NCBI GenBank assembly: GCA_036850595.1
Contig: CM072163.1
Coordinates: forward strand, 14,904,639 to 14,968,638
Source: Rhyacichthys aspro
Taxonomy: Eukaryota > Chordata > Actinopteri > Gobiiformes > Rhyacichthyidae
Length of the DNA: 64,000 nt
Direction: 5' to 3'
The number at the start of each line of letters is the position of its first letter. Position 1 is the first letter of the stretch. The notes under the pieces were generated by a model, which searched no databases, was not told the DNA's origin, and saw only the letters and a program-made list of their open reading frames with translations. Both the position numbers and the translations under genes were made by a program. Below are positions 56,707-64,000 of the stretch, piece by piece.

Positions 56707-59700
56707 ATGTGGTCCAACTTCTTTGTGCAGCAGGAAGAGGATGGGCGCATTGGGGTGGCAGGGGCGGGTCAAGGAGGAGGTTTGGGTGGAATGAAAGGTG
56801 GCCGGGGACAGAGGCGCAGCCACAAGATGAGCGACAGCCAGGAAGGAAAGATCAAGCTGGCCTTTTTCATCTCTATCATCGGTGTAACCCTGACGGTGCT
56901 GGGCATGGGCACAGAGTTCTGGGTGGAGTTGTCCCAACCAAAGACTTTCAGCGGTAACCAGACGTGTCAAATGGCCCACTACGGCCTGTGGAAGGGGTGC
57001 ATCCGTACACTGTGGGTGGCTGACATTGACCCAGAGAGGACAAGCTGTGGGCCCGCCGAGCTACCAGGAGGTGAGTGTTGTGGCTCTGCTGCCGGCCTGA
57101 GATTGCTCTGCCATCTTTGTCTGTCTTTAATCAGTTTACAGGCAACATAGTGATGCTGTGTTAGACTGCACACAGGAGACCATCCAAAAAACAAAGAATG
57201 GTGGCAGAAACTTTTCTGATCAAAATTGGGAGTCTATATATTCAACTCAACTGTAGCGTTTCAAAGGAGTATAGGTGCTGTGTATGTGAAGGCGTCTGCA
57301 TGCATATGTATCTAGGTCATCCTACAGATGATGTGCAAATTGAATCATTAAAGAAAAGACAGTGCTCGGAAGCATATTCAGTGGAATGCGCATCAAACAT
57401 GTAAGACCACAACACTACAACTGTGTTTAGGTCTTATTCTATAGTAATAATGTCATGCAATATTTAGGTACATACCATGTGGCTTCAAAGTACACATTGT
57501 CAGCTGTGTGCTTCAGAGCATTGAGACTTTAATGAAGTGTTGCTAATGTGAAGGTTTTCCCTTCACTAAATAATCAGTGCTGTGCAGAGGAGAGGCAGGT
57601 GATGAAGCAGCACACTTGTGTGTTCATGAGCATCCATGTTTGGAGCACTGACAGCTCCTAGTAAAATGCTATATATGAAAATGCTAAATATTGAATATTT
57701 AACTTGACTGTGGTTAGATTCTCCAGAACACATCATTAATGTGGACCACAACCCATTTCTGTTTGAAAAAAAAAAAAAACAGGTATAAGGACACAGAGAA
57801 GGCTGCCTGTGGAATCACTGCTTATCTGCTGAAAGTGAAAGACACAGCACTGAGATGTGTGTGGATCAGATCTCGTAAGATGTACTGTAGTCTAGACCAC
57901 ATCATGTGGAATGATGCGTCATAAGATTGTTTTTCAGGGACTAATTCATCTCGCCTGTCGTAGTGCTCTGCTCCTCTAGCTGCTGCTAGCTATCGCAGAG
58001 ATATTTCTTTGCCTGCAAGATGCTCTGTTACTGTTGGAAGCGCCAGTATGCTTGTGACAAGCTTTCTCACACGTCCCAACACTGTTGGCCCATGCCGCCT
58101 GTCGCAGATGGCTGCAGGCTTGTCATATTCAGAGAAAAACAACTGTTTTTCCATCTCTGCTTCTCTGTTGCATATCCCTGTTTACTCGCCTCTGGCTCCT
58201 GTCCTGAGCAAAGTGTGGGCCGCTGATACCATGCCTGTCATCTCAAGACCAGCTATCCATCTTTGCTAAGAGAGGAACATAAGGGCTCAGCAATTACAAC
58301 CACAACAGGGGTGGCAGCAGTGATAGCAGAATGGGGGAGAAAATTTAGACATATTCAGACAAACTTAATAGTGAAAAAGAGATGTGTGAGAATAGTCCAT
58401 GTGGTCATCTCAGAGCAAATGATATTCAGAGGGTGGAAGTCATCACTACGTGCTTGTGAAGCCAAGTGGAATCTGACTACTTCACAGTTTTTGTCTAAAT
58501 ATAGAGGGGGGAAATGAGGAAGAGGGACGGACAGGGACCAAGGGAGAGTCTAATGCAGTATTAACAGAGCCCCCTCCCACACCACCTGCCTCACCTCCAC
58601 CTCTGGCTCCTGTGTACTTCAACTTTAACTTTAGCTGCATTTTCAGGTAACATCTAATGTCTAGAAAATACTTGATATAAAATGTAATGTAAAAAGTTTG
58701 TCTATACTTTAATATTAAATTTTTTTGTTAAACAGGCAGCAAACAGTTGCATCATTTTGAATAGTTAATGTCAAGTCATACTACAACATAACATCAATCA
58801 GTTTTAGAGATCTTTGAGGCGAATAAAGAGAGATCCTTCATAAGTGAATAAATTACTAATGTAGCAATTTTATTATCCAATGCCAATGTAGCCTCTCTTT
58901 TGTCTATAGTATTTCCTTTGCTCTTCATCAGTGCACGTATGTTCTCTGCAGCCTCGCCTCTCCGTTCCCATCTGCCCCTCTCCTCCTCTACCTCTCCTGC
59001 GCCCCTCTGCTGTGCACCCTCAGTGTTTTTCTGTCTCTCACCCTCTGTGGCGGCACCATATGTGCAGTGTGTAGCCGTGTGTGTCTCTGGGTATTCTAGC
59101 TAATGCTCCACACTTGGATATAAATAGGATTGATGTCTGGAAGGACAGAGTGAAGGGATGCATAGGAAGGCTCATCAGAGAAAGCAGCAGCTATCCATAG
59201 GACTGTCTGTCTTTTTTCATTTTGTCGTGTGTGTTTCCTCTTTGCCCCTAGAATCCAACTGCACCTACTTCAAATTCTTCACCTCTGGGGAAAACGCAGT
59301 CATATTCAAGAAGACGACAAACAAGAGTGAGACCTTCACAATCTCTCCAGTTGTTTTACATAGACTCAACGCATTGTGATCATAAAGATGTTAAAGGCCA
59401 TGTTCACAGGACCGTGCCTGAGGTTTTTGCATGTTTTAGCCCATTAACTTCTGCTGCCACCCATTTTGTAGAGAAACCATAATTCTCAGGCTGATTAATG
59501 TGTTTATGTGAGCATCCAGGCAGCCAGGGGTTCAGCGCAGTGCTGAACATCAGCTGCCTCACAGTTAATCCTTGCTTGAGGTAACAGACTGCTACAGTCA
59601 ACAGAAAGGCACTCGTGTTTTGGTCACAATTTGAATTTGTGGAATTACACGAATGTTAAGACTCACAGTGAAGTGTTTGAATTTCCATAGCAAGATAAAC

Positions 59701-60604
59701 GTCATGATAATATTCTGTACCAAAAAGAAATATGAGAAAAATACAAGAGAAGGACCACATTTTATCTAAAAGACTGATGCATGATAATTAATGCTATGAA
59801 AATATTGCTGTTAAGTGTCTAGAACTTGGACACATTGCCTCTGACATCAACATCTATCTTTGTATTTGTAAAAGCACATCTTTATAAAAGCATATAAAGC
59901 AGCACAAATTTGGCACTGAGTATGATCAGATTTGATTTGTATTTGTGGTTGCACCTGTTCAGGTTGAGAATGCCAAAATGGTATTTTAAACTGAGCCAAC
60001 AGAAAGTGGCACAACACATATAACTTGAGCACAAAAAAATCCTGAAACATAAAAATGAGCTTAAACCCAGTGGAATCAAAATATTGTGACAAAATACACA
60101 AGGTTTATTCAATTTTAAGCCACAGATTTGATAAAGAAATGCTCTCAAAGACTCCCTGTTGTTGTCAGACCTGAACCTGGCTGCTGCAGTCCTGGCCCTG
60201 CTGAGTCTGGCCATGATGGTAATGGGCTCCATCTGCATTGGCATGTCGCTCAGCAAAGGAGTGCCCTTCTTCCTCAAACCTGCTTCTTTCTGCTTCATCC
60301 TTTCAGGTAGTACCTCTCATTGTTGCTGGATAAGTGTGATTGTTCTATTATTTATCTGCTCTGTGTCCTTACTGTGCATACAGGGGTGCTGGTTCTGCTG
60401 TCTATCCTGCTCTTCCACCAGTCTGTGCTGGCCTTGCTGTCCAGTGACCACTCTATACCTCTACACCATGAGCTGTCCTGGTCCGTGGCCTGTGTGGGCT
60501 CAGCTGGGGCCATTCTTATTTTCGGAGGCATTCTCTTCATCCTCCTTTCCCTTCCTTACAGCCCCTGGCAGAAATGCTTGCCCCACAAGAATGGTGCTAC
60601 CTAG
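56707..60604 (+). CDS. cacng6: Voltage-dependent calcium channel gamma-6 subunit
   Basis: Four coding exons: 56707-57070, 59252-59326, 60169-60306, 60384-60604; 265 residues (human about 260). It is a PMP22/claudin-fold auxiliary subunit of the gamma-1/gamma-6 group, which modulates voltage-gated Ca2+ channels in muscle and other excitable cells. The N-terminus MWSNFF plus a Gly-rich cytoplasmic stretch is characteristic of gamma-6. TM1 is at about 50-68, followed by TEFWVEL. The first extracellular loop has NQT and NCT glycosylation sites and the family motif GLWKGC (93-98), then CGPAELPGESNCTYFKFFTSGENA. TM2 is at 149-171, TM3 at 180-203 and TM4 at 225-249. The short C-tail KNGAT has no TARP PDZ-binding motif. 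Introns 1 and 2 are the longest in the right half of the window (2.2 and 0.8 kb). Confidence 0.95.
57071..59251 (+). other. cacng6: cacng6 intron 1
   Basis: A 2.2-kb intron without recognisable gene content. It includes a short A-tract (57768-57779) and a TATAAATAG element near 59119 that resembles a MEF2 site. Confidence 0.6.
59327..60168 (+). other. cacng6: cacng6 intron 2
   Basis: AT-rich intron with no other feature that I can recognise. Confidence 0.7.
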
Positions 60605-61555
60605 CATTTAGCTGCATCTAATTTTACTATGTTGTTTAAGAGCAGAGGAGGAAGTCTGCTTTTTTAACATGTCAAGCAAAACAACTGTTCTAGGTCTTAA
60701 TGAGATAGATGTAGAAGAATGTCTTGTATGATTCGTGTATGAAATGTAGTATGTCTAAGTGTAAGTGATAGATGCCGCTTATTGAAGGGGGTTCTCCAAG
60801 CCACTTATGGATAGTCTGCAGTTATTTCACGACAGCACATTGTTTGGAGATGCAAACAGAAGTGAGGCTGCTGGGCTGAACACAAAAATAAATCAATCCA
60901 TCAGTATTGTGCAATAGATATCTGTGATATCTCGATGACACAAGGCCCTTTTCTGTGTGAGTTTAGGACTGTGAAAACAGAATAAAGCAAAAAGAACACC
61001 TACATTACAAGATACATGAAAATCAGTTGTTTGCAGTGCACATTTCATTACATGTTTTATTAGTCCTGCTTCTCTTAACTGGGAATACAACTGTCTACTA
61101 ATGTAGTCTAATTACCCAAACTATCCTCAAGCACCTCAGGCAACCCTTTTTACAAAATACTGAACTGTTTCTTTGAATATATTGAAATAAGAGGCTGAGG
61201 CTTGCAGACTACTGGATTCTTAGCTGTTGTCTCTTCCCCCACAAGCCTTTTACACATACTTAACTAAGCTTTTTTAACACTACACTAAACTAGTTGTATT
61301 TATTACTTGTGTATTACTGGGTGAATGCTGCTTCAGTATCTTGATGAATGTATGTTGAATGAAGAGATCCCATTACCATTTTGTATATTAGTAAAGGACT
61401 CACTTTGTAAGCTCACCTTTGTACATAAAGCCTAAATGTTAATATTTGATATAAATGGTCACTGTTTTGTAGTGTTGTCACAATAAATTCTCATACAACT
61501 GTGCCAAATGCTGCACTGTTTTTGCTTACCAATAAAGGGATTTCACACGAATCAT
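60605..61555 (+). other. cacng6: cacng6 3' UTR with two poly(A) signals
   Basis: AATAAA occurs at 61482-61487 and at 61531-61536. The sequence in between and before is AT-rich and gene-free, consistent with a 3' UTR of about 0.9 kb. Confidence 0.55.
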
Positions 61556-64000
61556 CTGCTCTCTCGTGCTCTCTGTAACCGCTTTCAAAGTTCACCCTTT
61601 TTCACCCCTTCACAATGTGACCACTGACTTCTCTGCCAGCGCCCCACCCCCCACGCACAATCTCGCCAGTCTATAATTAGGCCAGAGCTCATCGCGGTGC
61701 GTTTTAGTGCAGAGGTTGAGAAACTCTATCCTTGAATTCAAGCTATGTACCCCATGGGCCTATCGTCATACTGTTGCACCCTGTCCACTGCTCCTGCGGC
61801 CTGACCTCAGAGTGCCACTTTACCCTGGGTGCTGTCTCTGGGGAGAAGACCCTGAACAGGTATCTCTCCAAACCAGCACTCTTTCTACATTCATCTGTAC
61901 ACATTTGGGACTTCCAGTTGGCAGAAGTCCCGCCGAGGTGACACACTATCCTGCTTATATAAATAGCTGTTAAAAATTCTTCAGCCGGAGACGAGAACTG
62001 CTTCAGTGTTTGTCCATGGTAACGTACTTCCAGGAATTCCCAGTGATAGCCCTGACTGAGTGATTGTTCCCAATAGGTGCACGCTCACCAAAAGCCACCA
62101 TGCACCCTCCGCTGCCACTAATAGCGATGAATGGCCTTACATTGGAGCATCTGCTTGCCTCAACCATGAACGCATGCCATAGTGGATGTCACAGGTCTCC
62201 GGAGTCTCTCTTCGCTGCATTACAGTAACAGGAGGTATGATAATAGCAGGAAGCAGCACTCCAAATAACTAATCCTCCAGACTGAAGCAGAGCGCAAGGC
62301 ATCTAAGGCCTCTCATTGAGAAGTGGCCTCCAACTAAAGTATCATCTTGGAGGACTTGGAATCCCACTTGAGGACCTTTGAATATTCTTACAGTATAAAT
62401 ATTTATGCACAAGATGACAGATGGGCAGAAGGGCAGTGGATATTTTTTTTCTTATCATTTGCAATTTAGCAAAGACAAACCATCTGGTGCTGTCTATGTA
62501 TTTGCAAGTTTTAGGTGCCCAAGGTCTGACAGCGAAGGTCAAAGTGGTGTTATGGTCCGAGAGTCCCTGAGTAACCACTTAGCGCAGTGACCCATGTGTT
62601 TCCTGCACCCCCTGTCCAAACAATCCTGTAGTATCAGCTATTTACAGTCCTTTAACGGCTCATTCTAGGGCCACAGGTGGCAACACATTTTAAAGTGACA
62701 CACAAGACGTAGAAGAATCGCTCAGTGACATATACCCTTATATAGGAGCAAGTTTCATGGTTGATCTATGTGCGTAAATGATGAAAACATTGCATAAATA
62801 TCCAAATATACGCCTTTTTCTTGAGATCAAATGTCCAACAGTGCTGTATAGTGCACTAATAAGATAAAAGACACAAACAAATGACAGCAGTCTGTAAATG
62901 TCTGCTATTGTTTTTTTTTATAAACTTCGTGCAATACAGTGTTTATCACACATTTAGATAAACCATAGTCATTTGCCTAGATATATCTATTCTTAACTAC
63001 GTACTATTTATATTGCCCACATAAATGCTATCTGTGTGCAGTGTAATCACATTTTTCTTTTTCTGAAATCAAAGAAATCCAAAGAATCTTGGAAGCATCT
63101 TGGTTGTTTTGTTGTTTTCATTTTCTCAAGTTGCAGAGTGTGCATCTGCGTCTGCTCCGGACGGTTCGGACAGGAGACAGTGGTTGGCGTTTTACATTCT
63201 CATCAACAGAACGAGTCGGAGTTCTGAAGACGGCAGTCACAACAAAGGGAAGCACAGTGAAAAAAAAAAGATAAGGGCTTGATTTTGGTCTTGTGACAAG
63301 GATGGGCAACAATAATCATGTGACCAAGTATGGGCACGAGTCCAAGGAGAGCACTGGTACACAAGAACAAAACCCACCCAGCCCAAAAAGCATTCCCCTT
63401 TTGAACAGTGGTCCCCAAAATGCACCTCTCAACTTTACAATGTACACAGATCTTTTAAAAAGTCTATCTTTTCAGCTATAAGTGTGAAACCCTTTCAACC
63501 CACCTATACACAGAGTATTTTTGCCACTGACAGTAAAGATTTGCATCTCCCTTTGGGAACAACTCGTAAAAAATTATTTTCTATTCAGGCAGCAACCTTT
63601 ACCTGATTCTATACAAATATGTTTTATCAGTTTTTTTTCTGCATCTTTTAGTGCGAAGTTTGTGTTAATGCCCAAGAACAAACATCTTCAACATGACTAT
63701 AGCTACAATACTACTGTTAACATTGATTAGAATGGAAATTAGACTAACATAGGTTCATAGAAAATCAAACTAACTCAGAGAAGAATAGTTGTCTCATTTG
63801 CTCGCGTTATTGTTGCATTTGTTTCAGTTCAGTATTGGAAGACAATTTACAGAATATTCACATCTGACATGAATGAAAATTACATAATACTATAAGAGTT
63901 AAAAAATAAGAATAGTACAGGCTCCCACTCACCCACGGCATGTGCACACTCATGCTTAACACTTTGACACAGTTAGAGCTCACAATTCACTGACGTCCAG
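61556..64000. other. Intergenic region at right edge
   Basis: No gene recognised. It includes TATA-like TTATATAAATAG at about 61954-61966 and T-rich or A-rich runs near 62910 and 63260. The stretch 63030-64000 may belong to the UTR of a gene outside the window (in mammals other cacng genes lie nearby), but nothing in the sequence shows this. Confidence 0.4.

Noticed and set aside
59112..59130. MEF2-like TATAAATAG in cacng6 intron 1 (and again near 61960)
   Set aside because: A 9-bp AT-rich match is expected by chance in this composition. Muscle expression of the gene alone does not make it a site.
63030..63320. Overlapping short open frames on both strands near the right edge
   Set aside because: None matches a CACNG7/8 C-terminus or any other family I know; probably non-coding.

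Overview
This window is vertebrate nuclear DNA, almost certainly from a ray-finned (teleost) fish. The genes are intron-rich with GT-AG introns, many only 70-150 bp long. The proteins are vertebrate-specific (CACNG6, TMEM100-like, CCDC106, recoverin, GSG1L2-like), and neighbouring genes lie within a few hundred bases of each other. There is a long (TG)n microsatellite and a teleost-type retroposon tail. I see no bacterial, viral or CRISPR content and no intact transposon.

Layout, left to right. 0.5-2.6 kb: 5' exons of an SBK-family kinase (minus strand, running off the left edge). 5.4-14.1 kb: an epsin, probably epn1 (plus). 14.2-17.9 kb: a FOXJ2/FOXJ3-type forkhead gene (minus), tail-to-tail with epsin. 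18.1-19.8 kb: isoc2-like isochorismatase-fold gene (minus), head-to-head with atg12 (plus, 20.0-21.8 kb). 23.6-26.2 kb: a GSG1L2-like claudin-fold gene (plus). 27.1-30.7 kb: recoverin-type calcium sensor (minus). 31.9-33.0 kb: TMEM100-like (plus). 33.7-41.1 kb: a short, divergent JIP3/JIP4 scaffold in 27 coding exons (plus). 41.9-42.5 kb: TMEM238-like (minus), head-to-head with ccdc106 (plus, 42.9-45.8 kb). 46.9-52.2 kb: u2af2 (plus). 54.7-61.5 kb: cacng6 (plus), with long introns and a gene-poor stretch on either side. The last 2.4 kb holds no recognisable gene.

The genes are not an operon and share no single pathway. Several functional themes recur: endocytosis and vesicle transport (epsin, JIP), autophagy conjugation (ATG12), four-TM channel auxiliary proteins (CACNG6, GSG1L2-like), photoreceptor calcium sensing (recoverin) and 3' splice-site recognition (U2AF2). 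As I recall human maps, SBK2/3, EPN1, ISOC2, TMEM238, CCDC106, U2AF2 and CACNG6 lie at 19q13.42, GSG1L2 and RCVRN at 17p13.1, and TMEM100 and SPAG9 on 17q. The window therefore interleaves segments that are separate in mammals.

Exon boundaries were read by hand from splice consensus and reading-frame continuity. The complete multi-exon models (epsin, foxj, isoc2, atg12, GSG1L2-like, recoverin, JIP, ccdc106, u2af2, cacng6) each add up to a whole number of codons. UTR exons, promoters and transcript ends are less certain. I found no wholly new biological system. The most interesting items are a possible unannotated in-frame 36-nt cassette exon in u2af2, the short JIP paralogue, a start codon split by an intron in isoc2, tandem NAGNAG acceptors, and unusual palindromes in two promoters.
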